NCBI GenBank assembly: GCA_046541715.1
Contig: JBKHCS010000093.1
Span: 1-12,279, forward strand
Length of the DNA: 12,279 bases
Reading direction: 5' to 3'
From: CAYPUT01 sp046541715
Lineage (GTDB): Bacteria > Spirochaetota > Spirochaetia > DSM-27196 > PWMO01
Shown piece after piece: positions 7,276 through 12,279 of the stretch. The translations under genes were made by a program, and so were the position numbers. The notes below the pieces were generated by a model. The model was not told the origin of the DNA. It saw nothing but the letters and a program-made list of their open reading frames with translations, and did not search any database. Positions within the stretch are counted from its first letter, which is position 1. Every line of letters starts with the position of its first letter.

Positions 7276-7281
7276 CCTCCT
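7276..7281 (-). promoter_or_regulatory. Shine-Dalgarno site that fixes the GTG start of vorB
   Basis: AGGAGG on the minus strand overlaps the TAG stop of the ferredoxin gene (TAGGAGG) and is 6 nt from the GTG at 7269. It shows that the long upstream extension of this reading frame is not translated as part of VorB. Confidence 0.85.
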
Positions 7282-7504
7282 AGGCGATCCGCTCGACGGT
7301 AATAACCACATCAGGACAGATGAGGGCACAGCTTCCGCAGGCGATGCACTTATCCATCTCCGTAACCGTGGCGGGATGGTATCCCTTGCTGTTGATCCGG
7401 GTAGTATCGAGGACGACGATGTCGACCGGGCAGACGGTCGTGCAGAGCTCGCAGCCTTTGCACCGGTCTTCGGCGAAGGTGACACGTCCCTTTGCTTTTG
7501 CCAT
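7280..7504 (-). CDS. 2x[4Fe-4S] ferredoxin-like subunit of the oxidoreductase
   Basis: A 74-residue bacterial-type ferredoxin with two complete cluster motifs: Cys15-x2-Cys18-x2-Cys21-x3-Cys25-Pro and Cys53-x2-Cys56-x2-Cys59-x3-Cys63-Pro. As the delta subunit of four-subunit 2-oxoacid:ferredoxin oxidoreductases it would carry electrons from the cluster in the beta subunit to soluble ferredoxin. The ATG has AGGAGA 6 nt upstream, overlapping the end of the ATPase gene. The gene lies 12 nt after the ATPase and 10 nt before vorB. A free ferredoxin is possible, but its place in the cluster and its size fit a subunit. Confidence 0.95.
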   Translation of the reverse strand: MAKAKGRVTFAEDRCKGCELCTTVCPVDIVVLDTTRINSKGYHPATVTEMDKCIACGSCALICPDVVITVERIA

Positions 7505-7516
7505 ATTGTTCTCCTG

Positions 7517-8191
7517 CTATGCGTACATCCACGCTTCCCGAAGGTGCATGGAGATTGGGATAAGTTCTCCGGCAACGTGGCCGGGAATGTCCGGGGCTAG
7601 GGCGGCGAGTACCGCTACGTAGCGAACGGGAATATCGAGAAGCTCCGAGACCCGACGGCAGACCTCGTTGCCCCGCTCAACGTAGTCGACGGTAGTGTGC
7701 TCGAGCATATGGGTGTTGTTGATGAGGCCGGTAACCCGGAGCCGGGAAGCGGCCTCTATTCCGCGGATCTGGTCGACGATGGCCTCGGCGGTCTGCGTTT
7801 CCGGACGGGCGACGTTGCAGACGCAGAGAACCTCGGTTTCCTCACCCTGCAAGTAGTACCGGTAGGTTCCCAAGAGCCGAGCCCCAACCGGGTCGCCTCC
7901 GGTATCGAGAATTGCCCGAGCTTCCGGGTCCTGAAGGGGAGCAAATACCTCCGGGGAGACCGCCGGTATGTCGACCCCCTGGTCTTGGCCGAAGCTATTC
8001 GCGATAACCCGGACCCCGGATCCTTCGAGGAGCTCGCGCTTTTCACGGGACCGGAAGTAGGGGTTTACCACGTCCAGGTCGACCAAGGCCACCCGGTGGT
8101 TCCGGCCGGCTTCCGAGAGGGCGAGGTTTACCGAAATCTCGCTCTTTCCGCTGCCGTAGTGTCCGGTGATCACGCTTATCCGTGGCTTCAT
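7517..8191 (-). CDS. Uncharacterised P-loop ATPase (MinD/CobQ-like fold)
   Basis: A 224-residue predicted soluble ATPase. The Walker A loop is GHYGSGKS (10-17). A second acidic strand, VALVDLDVVNP (34-44), resembles the switch region of the MinD/Mrp/CobQ superfamily. AILDTGGD (93-100) is a likely Walker B strand, and GLINNT (155-160) resembles a base-binding motif. The signature lysine of the deviant Walker A (GKGGxGKS) is replaced by His11, so it is not a standard ParA/MinD/Mrp protein. A Cys-x-Cys pair (Cys123, Cys125) lies in VLCVCN. The start at 8191 has GGAGG 7 nt upstream and overlaps the kinase stop in ATGA; the long upstream open frame is a shadow of the kinase gene. Its place between the kinase and oxidoreductase genes suggests a role in cluster insertion or assembly of the oxidoreductase, but no function is established here. 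Confidence 0.85.
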   Translation of the reverse strand: MKPRISVITGHYGSGKSEISVNLALSEAGRNHRVALVDLDVVNPYFRSREKRELLEGSGVRVIANSFGQDQGVDIPAVSPEVFAPLQDPEARAILDTGGDPVGARLLGTYRYYLQGEETEVLCVCNVARPETQTAEAIVDQIRGIEAASRLRVTGLINNTHMLEHTTVDYVERGNEVCRRVSELLDIPVRYVAVLAALAPDIPGHVAGELIPISMHLREAWMYA

Positions 8192-9279
8192 TCTGTTTCC
8201 TCCGGTGGGTAACGCTTTGCCTGCTCGGCCCCGGTCAGGACCCGCAAGGCGCCCCCGGCGAGGGCTCGCATCTCGTCTTCCCCTGGGTAGACGTGGACCG
8301 GGGCGAGGAAGGAGACCGCCTCGGAGATCCAGTCGACAAAGCGTCGGTCCCGGGCAAGGCCCCCGGTAAAGAGTAGCGCGTCGATCTCGCCCCGAAGAAC
8401 GACCGCCATGGCGCCGATCTCCTTGGACACTTGATAGGCCATCGACCGGTAGATGAGTTCGGCTTCCGAGTCCCCGGCTTCTATTCTCCGCCCGACCTCC
8501 TGGGCGTCGTTCGTCCCGAGATAGCCTGATAGGCCTCCGGCGCCCTTTATGCTCCTGCGGATTTGCTTCTCGTCGGCCCCGGCCGCAAAACATAGCGACA
8601 CCACTTTGAGCGCCGGAAGTCCCCCGGCACGTTCGGGCGAGAAGGGGCCTTCCCCGTTCAGACCGTCGTTTACGTCGATAACCCGGCCCCTTCGGTGGGC
8701 GCCGACGGTAATACCGCCCCCGAGGTGGACCACGATAAGATTGAGCTCTTCGTAGGAGCGGCCCTGTTCCGCGGCAAAGCGCCGGGCGACCGCCTTGTGG
8801 TTCAGAGCGTGGAAGATGCTTGTCCGTTCAATTGACGGAGTCCCGGCGGGGCGAGCGATATCCTGAAGCTCATCGACAACGACGGGGTCGACGATGTAGG
8901 CGGGAATTCCCAAGGTCTCGGCGATATCCCAGGCCAGAATTCCCCCCAAATTCGAGGCGTGCTCCCCGAGGGTCCCAGCCCGAAGGTCCGCGAGCATTGC
9001 CTCTTCAACCAGGTAGGTTCCCCCGGGAACCGGTCGAATGAGCCCTCCCCGGCCGACAACCGCAGAGAGCCCCCGGACATCCTCTCCGGCTTGCCGGAGA
9101 ACGCTCCGAACGGCCTCCTCTCGGAGGGGGAGCTGGCTCGGAAGATCCGGGTAACCGTTCAACTCTTCGGTCGAATGCCTGATGGTGGTGTTTAGGATCT
9201 CCTCGTCGTTACGGTAGAGCGCGACCTTGGTGGAAGTCGAGCCGGGGTTGATCGCAAGAATCAGGTACGAAGTCGCCAC
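8188..9279 (-). CDS. buk: Butyrate (branched-chain acid) kinase
   Basis: A 363-residue ASKHA-fold kinase that transfers phosphate from butyryl- or isobutyryl-phosphate to ADP, making ATP. Seen: INPGSTSTK (10-18), the adenosine/phosphate motif typical of acetate and butyrate kinases; VVGRGGLIRPVPGGTY (74-89); TSIFHALNHKAVARRFA (153-169); VVHLGGGITVGAH (183-195); and LLFTGGLARD (302-311). The length and the HALNHKAVAR motif are of the butyrate kinase type rather than acetate kinase. The GTG start has an in-frame TAA three codons upstream, and no Shine-Dalgarno is present. It falls at the start point predicted from the sigma-54 promoter, implying a leaderless message. It is the first gene of the seven-gene operon, with ptb the last. 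Paired with the VorB-type enzyme it most likely acts on isobutyryl- and isovaleryl-phosphate. Confidence 0.95.
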   Translation of the reverse strand: MATSYLILAINPGSTSTKVALYRNDEEILNTTIRHSTEELNGYPDLPSQLPLREEAVRSVLRQAGEDVRGLSAVVGRGGLIRPVPGGTYLVEEAMLADLRAGTLGEHASNLGGILAWDIAETLGIPAYIVDPVVVDELQDIARPAGTPSIERTSIFHALNHKAVARRFAAEQGRSYEELNLIVVHLGGGITVGAHRRGRVIDVNDGLNGEGPFSPERAGGLPALKVVSLCFAAGADEKQIRRSIKGAGGLSGYLGTNDAQEVGRRIEAGDSEAELIYRSMAYQVSKEIGAMAVVLRGEIDALLFTGGLARDRRFVDWISEAVSFLAPVHVYPGEDEMRALAGGALRVLTGAEQAKRYPPEETE

Positions 9280-9289
9280 AAAGGTTTAA

Positions 9290-9306
9290 AGCAAGCGGTG
9301 TGCCAA
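9290..9306 (-). promoter_or_regulatory. Sigma-54 (RpoN) promoter of the buk-vor-ptb operon
   Basis: The minus strand reads TTGGCACACCGCTTGCT. Against the consensus YTGGCACG-N4-TTGCW it differs at one base only. The -24 GG (9303-9304) and -12 GC (9291-9292) have the required 10-bp separation. Eleven bases lie between the C of the -12 element and the GTG of buk, so transcription should start at or within 1-2 nt of the start codon. A sigma-54 activator gene is directly upstream. Confidence 0.9.
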
Positions 9307-9311
9307 GAAGC

Positions 9312-9336
9312 GGGCCGGAGGGGTGAAAGCCGGCCC
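9312..9336. repeat. GC-rich inverted repeat just upstream of the -24 element
   Basis: GGGCCGG (9312-9318) and CCGGCCC (9330-9336) are perfect 7-bp arms around an 11-nt loop, about 33-57 bp upstream of the predicted operon start. No T-run follows in the direction of the activator transcript. It may end transcripts reading out of the activator gene, or act as a protein-binding site between enhancer and promoter. Confidence 0.45.
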
Positions 9337-9372
9337 CGCGGCTTCAGAAAGAGACGCAGGACGAGCCGGTTG

Positions 9373-9407
9373 TAACTGCTTGCAGCAGAGTTACTTGCAT
9401 AAACTCT
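9373..9407. promoter_or_regulatory. Candidate enhancer (UAS) for the sigma-54 activator
   Basis: Two overlapping 21-bp dyads share their middle arm: TAACT-N11-AGTTA (9373-9393) and AGAGTT-N9-AACTCT (9387-9407). CTTGCA occurs twice inside them (9379-9384 and 9394-9399, 15 bp apart), and its complement TGCAAG recurs at 9526-9531. They lie about 95-130 bp upstream of the predicted start, the usual distance for sigma-54 enhancers, and the sequence is notably AT-richer than its surroundings. The binding protein would be the adjacent activator; this is inference. Confidence 0.5.
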
Positions 9408-9539
9408 CTTTTGCTGCGGCTCAGAAGTCCGCCCGAAGGAGAGAGACGAGCGACAAGGGAGCCACTCCCCGGCAACCGGAACGCAATAAACTGCGCGCAA
9501 AACACTGCACACCTCACGACGAGCATGCAAGATGTTGCG

Positions 9540-11309
9540 TTAAAGGATGGCGTGTTTTTTGATTTTGTATTGAAGAGTCCGGAGGGATACGCCTAAGAGC
9601 CTCGCGGCGGCGGTACGGTTTCCCCGGGTAGCCGCGAGAGCCCGGGCCACGTGGGCTGCCTCGGCCGAGTCGACAACCTCGTGCAGCTGAGCCAGGTCTT
9701 TAGGGTCGACGGTGTCGGATTCCCGGCAACCCTCCTCGTCGAAGGCGGGGTCTTCGCAATCCTCGGTAAGCTCCGGAAGATGAAGCTCCGAGATTACGGT
9801 TTCGTAGACCGTGAGGTTGATGATAGCTCGTTTTAGGACGTTCTCGAGCTCCCGGATATTTCCCGGCCAGGAGTACCTCAGAAGGCGTTGCACGGCCTCC
9901 GGGGAGATAGCGGAGACCGCCCTCCCGTACTCCTGATTGATGCGGGCGATCAGATGGTCGATAAGCCGCGGCATGTCCTCCTTGCGCCGGCGAAGGGGCG
10001 GGATCTGAATCGGGATAACGTTCAGGCGATAAAAGAGGTCTTCCCGGAATTGACCCTGCTGGATCGCAACTCCTAAGTCGAGGTTTGTCGCGGCGATGAC
10101 CCGGGCGTCGATAGCGATGGTAGAGGTACCCCCGACGCGGCGAACCTCGTGCTCTTGGAGAACCCGGAGGAGCTTCGCCTGGGTATTGAGGCTCATCAGT
10201 CCTATCTCGTCGAGGAAAATGGTGCCTCCGTCCGCCTCCTCGAAAAGGCCGACCTTTCCGCCCTTCCGCGCCCCGGTGAATGCACCTTCGACGTATCCGA
10301 AAAGCTCGCTCTCGAGAACGCTCTCGGAAAGGGATGCGCAGTTCAGCCTTACGAACTTCTGGTGCCGACGGTCGCTCGCGTTGTGAATGGCGTGGGCAAA
10401 GAGCTCCTTCCCGGTTCCGCTCTCCCCCTGGAGCAAGACGGTCGCCGGTGTTGTCGCCGCCATTTGGGCTTTTCGGATTGCCGAGACAAAGGTGGGGTGA
10501 CGACCGATCAAATCATCAAAGGTGTACTTAGCCTGGAGCTTACGAATCATCGTTTGTGCGTGATTGAGCTCCGAGTTCAATCTGAGTATCTCCGTCAAGT
10601 CCTTGATAACCGCCACGCTGCCTTTGACCGTTCCATCGACGATGATCGGCGCCGCGTCGACGAGGACCTCCTTGGCGGTCGGACCGACGCGGATGCGAGC
10701 GCCGCGGACCGGGCGTCTTTCCTTCAAGACGCGGAGGTGGATGCTCTCTCCGGCGGCGATGTCAATGGTGCAGTGCTTGCCGATAACCTCCGATTCCGGG
10801 AGCCCGGTTACCTGGGTGTACGCCGGGTTCACCGAGACCTGAAAACCGCGTTCATCGACGACGGAGATGGCGTCTTGGGTCGACTCGAAGATCGCCCGCC
10901 ACATAATGCGCATCTCCCGAAGGTTGGTGATCTCCTCTGCGGACGCGACGGCATCGCTGATGTCCCTGAATACGGCGAATGCCCCGATAACCACGCCGCG
11001 GTCGTCCCGGAGGGGTATCCTGCTGGTGACGATGGTGGTGTCGCGGTAGGGCTGTTGTTGGTTTAGCTCCGGGAGGCCTGTCTCGAGAACTTCGGGGAGG
11101 CGGCTGTCGGGAATGATGTCTCGAACGTGCCGACCGGTTACCTCTTCAGCATTCCGGCCGGAAATCGCCTCGGCAGCCCGGTTGAAGAGGGTGATTCTCC
11201 CATCCCGGTCGACGGCGACAATGCCGTCGTGGGTAGAGTCGATAATAAGGTCAAGCTCCTGGGACACCGAAGAAAAGTGTACGCCGGGGGCGGTTTGGGT
11301 GTAAACCAT
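9540..11309 (-). CDS. PAS-domain sigma-54-dependent transcriptional activator (BkdR-like)
   Basis: A 589-residue enhancer-binding protein. Two PAS sensor domains (about 16-125 and 132-240) are followed by a helical linker (about 240-262), a AAA+ domain with Walker A GESGTGKE (295-302), the sigma-54 contact loop GAFTGA (342-347), Walker B TIFLDEI (363-369) and YSWPGNIRELENV (479-491). A Fis-type helix-turn-helix closes the protein (about 553-588, GNRTAAARLLGVSLRTLQYKI). There is no receiver domain, so it probably senses a small ligand through PAS. It lies just upstream of a strong sigma-54 promoter and the vor/ptb/buk operon. The B. subtilis bkd operon with ptb and buk is likewise driven by a PAS-containing sigma-54 activator, BkdR. 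Which ligand it reads is unknown. The ATG at 11309 lacks a Shine-Dalgarno and follows arsR by 11 nt; a slightly later start is possible. Confidence 0.95.
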   Translation of the reverse strand: MVYTQTAPGVHFSSVSQELDLIIDSTHDGIVAVDRDGRITLFNRAAEAISGRNAEEVTGRHVRDIIPDSRLPEVLETGLPELNQQQPYRDTTIVTSRIPLRDDRGVVIGAFAVFRDISDAVASAEEITNLREMRIMWRAIFESTQDAISVVDERGFQVSVNPAYTQVTGLPESEVIGKHCTIDIAAGESIHLRVLKERRPVRGARIRVGPTAKEVLVDAAPIIVDGTVKGSVAVIKDLTEILRLNSELNHAQTMIRKLQAKYTFDDLIGRHPTFVSAIRKAQMAATTPATVLLQGESGTGKELFAHAIHNASDRRHQKFVRLNCASLSESVLESELFGYVEGAFTGARKGGKVGLFEEADGGTIFLDEIGLMSLNTQAKLLRVLQEHEVRRVGGTSTIAIDARVIAATNLDLGVAIQQGQFREDLFYRLNVIPIQIPPLRRRKEDMPRLIDHLIARINQEYGRAVSAISPEAVQRLLRYSWPGNIRELENVLKRAIINLTVYETVISELHLPELTEDCEDPAFDEEGCRESDTVDPKDLAQLHEVVDSAEAAHVARALAATRGNRTAAARLLGVSLRTLQYKIKKHAIL

Positions 11310-11310
11310 G

Positions 11311-11338
11311 TAGCCCGTGGCTAGGCCGAGTGGCTCGG
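11311..11338 (-). promoter_or_regulatory. Two tandem small hairpins before the activator start codon
   Basis: On the minus strand CCGAG-CCA-CTCGG (11326-11338, end of arsR) is followed by TAGCC-ACG-GGCTA (11311-11323), which begins with the arsR stop codon and ends one base before the activator ATG. Both have perfect 5-bp stems. The second occupies the place of a Shine-Dalgarno, so it could limit translation of the activator or couple it to arsR. Short stems like these can also occur by chance. Confidence 0.3.
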
Positions 11339-11734
11339 TGTCTTTGCCTTTTGAACCCGCTTGCCGTCGCCCCTCGGTTTCCAGGCCCTAATCGTTCTGC
11401 AGGAGAAACCGCTATTCCGGTAGTCGGCCAATCGGTCGAGGTCCCTCTCGAAGACGCCGCTCTCCCGCCGGGCGGAGGCTACCGCGTCGTGGACAAAACG
11501 CATCGCGGGATCTCCAAGGGGACCGGAAGAGTAGTGGACCCACTGACCCTTCTTTTCCGAAGCAAGGAGCCCGGCTTGGACCAGTCGACCGAGGTGCCGG
11601 GAGGCGTTGGACTGCCGCACCCCCAGAATCGCCTCCACCTCGCAGGCGCACAGCTCCCCGCCGTGGAGTACCAAACTGACGATCCGCAGGCGTGTCTCGT
11701 CTGCGAGGGCTTTCAACAGGGAGACGGTATTCAT
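11321..11734 (-). CDS. arsR: ArsR/SmtB-family arsenic-responsive repressor
   Basis: A 137-residue winged-helix repressor. The N-terminal LLKALADETRLRIVSLV helix, the metal-site motif ELCACE with Cys29 and Cys31, and the recognition helix VRQSNASRHLGRLVQAGLL (39-57), followed by the wing KKGQWVHY, are typical of arsenite-sensing ArsR proteins. Cys112 in GFSCRTI could be a third As(III) ligand, a placement that varies between ArsR subgroups. The C-terminal tail after it is basic and polar. It lies 6 nt downstream of the arsenite exporter gene with no clear Shine-Dalgarno, so it is probably the second gene of an ars operon and represses its own transcription. The operon's promoter lies outside the window. 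The sigma-54 activator follows 11 nt later. Confidence 0.93.
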   Translation of the reverse strand: MNTVSLLKALADETRLRIVSLVLHGGELCACEVEAILGVRQSNASRHLGRLVQAGLLASEKKGQWVHYSSGPLGDPAMRFVHDAVASARRESGVFERDLDRLADYRNSGFSCRTIRAWKPRGDGKRVQKAKTPSHSA

Positions 11735-11740
11735 GCCGGG

Positions 11741-12279
11741 CTACGCTACCGCCTGCCGCTCTTCGAAGTTCCGTCGAGTCCGGTTGGTAAACCGAACAAG
11801 GCTCAGCATCACGGGAACCTCGACCAAGACGCCGACTACCGTTGCCAGGGCGGCGCCGGAGGTTAGGCCGAAGAGGCTTATGGCCACTGCTACGGCCAGC
11901 TCGAAGAAGTTACTCGCACCGATCATGGCCCCTGGGCCGGCGACGGGGTGGGGGAGCTTCCAGAACCAGGCCCAGCCGTAGGCTATCGTGTAGATGAGGT
12001 AGGTCTGTACGACCAGCGGCACCGCGATCAGCAGTATGTGAATGGGGTTTGCGAGGATAATCTCCCCCTGAAAGGAGAAGAGGATGATCAGCGTCAACAG
12101 CAGTCCCACCGTGGTAACGCCGTTGAACTTCGCGATAAACACATTCTCGAAGTAGTCGAGACCCCGTTTCTTGACGATCAGTACCCGGGATATCCACCCG
12201 GCGGCAAGAGGAAGAACGACGAAGAGGCCGACCGAAAGCAGGAGGGTGTCCCAGGGAATCGCGATGTCGCTGATACCCA
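11741..12279 (-). CDS. acr3: Acr3-family arsenite efflux transporter, C-terminal part
   Basis: The reading frame is open to the window edge, so the N-terminal part is missing and about 178 C-terminal residues are seen. The sequence fits the Acr3 (BASS superfamily) arsenite permease: AIPWDTLLLS, YFENVFIAKFN, LFSFQGEIILANPIHILLIA, and especially GASNFFELAVAVAISLFG, which holds the conserved glutamate of the transport path in the ninth membrane helix, then SGAALATVVGVLVEVPVML near the end. It exports arsenite from the cell in exchange for protons. The essential Cys of the family lies in the unseen part. A GTG inside the visible frame, at codon VFIAKF, is not the start because homology continues upstream. 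arsR follows after 6 nt. Confidence 0.95.
   Translation of the reverse strand, partial: GISDIAIPWDTLLLSVGLFVVLPLAAGWISRVLIVKKRGLDYFENVFIAKFNGVTTVGLLLTLIILFSFQGEIILANPIHILLIAVPLVVQTYLIYTIAYGWAWFWKLPHPVAGPGAMIGASNFFELAVAVAISLFGLTSGAALATVVGVLVEVPVMLSLVRFTNRTRRNFEERQAVA

Noticed and set aside
7270..7575. N-terminal extension of the vorB reading frame by 102 codons
   Set aside because: It overlaps the ferredoxin gene completely, is low-complexity, and the GTG at 7269 has an AGGAGG site 6 nt upstream and matches the family N-terminus.
8192..8593. N-terminal extension of the ATPase reading frame
   Set aside because: It is an arginine-rich shadow of butyrate kinase; the ATG at 8191 has GGAGG 7 nt upstream and gives a normal P-loop N-terminus.
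8188..9279. Acetate kinase instead of butyrate kinase
   Set aside because: The length (363 rather than about 400 residues), the HALNHKAVAR motif and the presence of ptb in the same operon fit butyrate kinase.
9371..9399. CTTGCA motifs as additional sigma-54 -12 elements
   Set aside because: No GG lies 10 bp upstream of either GC, so the -24 element is missing; they fit an enhancer dyad better.
9457..9479. Small hairpins GGGAG-CCA-CTCCC and CCGG-CAA-CCGG as a terminator of the activator gene
   Set aside because: The stems are only 4-5 bp and no T-run follows on the minus strand.
10149..11066. 305-codon plus-strand open frame
   Set aside because: It is antisense to the sigma-54 activator, whose domains are unmistakable; the antisense translation has no recognisable motif and reflects GC-rich codon bias.
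1..12279. CRISPR arrays, tRNA/rRNA genes, insertion sequences or attachment sites
   Set aside because: No regularly spaced repeats, no tRNA-like sequence, no transposase or integrase and no terminal inverted repeats were seen; nearly all of the window is coding.

Overview
This window comes from a GC-rich bacterial chromosome. The gene content suggests an anaerobe that ferments amino acids: a ferredoxin-linked branched-chain 2-oxoacid oxidoreductase is joined to a phosphotransbutyrylase and a butyrate kinase. The phylum cannot be fixed from the sequence. Fermentative groups such as Spirochaetota are compatible, because this route to isobutyrate/isovalerate plus ATP is known in Spirochaeta isovalerica, but that is a guess. 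All genes are on the minus strand except one 2-hydroxyacid dehydrogenase.

Region 1 (about 86-2907, minus strand): a MATE-family exporter, then a small lipoprotein, then an arginase/agmatinase-family ureohydrolase, tightly packed as one transcription unit. Region 2 (2908-3013): a divergent promoter region with two TATAGT -10 boxes in mirror image and a 15-bp palindrome between them. Region 3 (3014-3997, plus strand): a D-2-hydroxyacid dehydrogenase that runs tail to tail into the next operon. The two stop codons share one CTAG.

Region 4 (3994-9279, minus strand) is the core: a seven-gene operon. Its order is butyrate kinase, a small P-loop ATPase, a 2x[4Fe-4S] ferredoxin subunit, the VorB-type alpha subunit, the TPP-binding beta subunit, the gamma subunit and phosphate butyryltransferase. 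Gaps are 12 nt or less, or the genes overlap. Together the products would convert 2-oxoisovalerate-type acids to acyl-CoA with reduced ferredoxin, then to acyl-phosphate, then to the branched acid plus ATP.

Region 5 (9280-9539): a nearly perfect sigma-54 promoter (TGGCAC-N5-TTGCT) whose predicted start falls on the GTG of the kinase gene, a GC-rich inverted repeat, and a pair of overlapping dyads about 95-130 bp upstream that look like an enhancer. Region 6 (9540-11309): a PAS-PAS-AAA+-Fis sigma-54 activator, the obvious regulator of the operon. The layout matches in logic the BkdR/sigma-L control of the Bacillus subtilis bkd operon (ptb, buk), but a ferredoxin oxidoreductase replaces the NAD-linked dehydrogenase complex. 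Region 7 (11321-12279): an ArsR repressor and the C-terminal part of an Acr3 arsenite exporter, directly upstream of the activator and cut by the window edge.

A recurring pattern is that the three genes with a recognisable promoter (MATE, hydroxyacid dehydrogenase, butyrate kinase) have start codons at or within a nucleotide or two of the predicted transcription start and lack a good Shine-Dalgarno site. Most internal genes of the operon carry strong AGGAGG-type sites.
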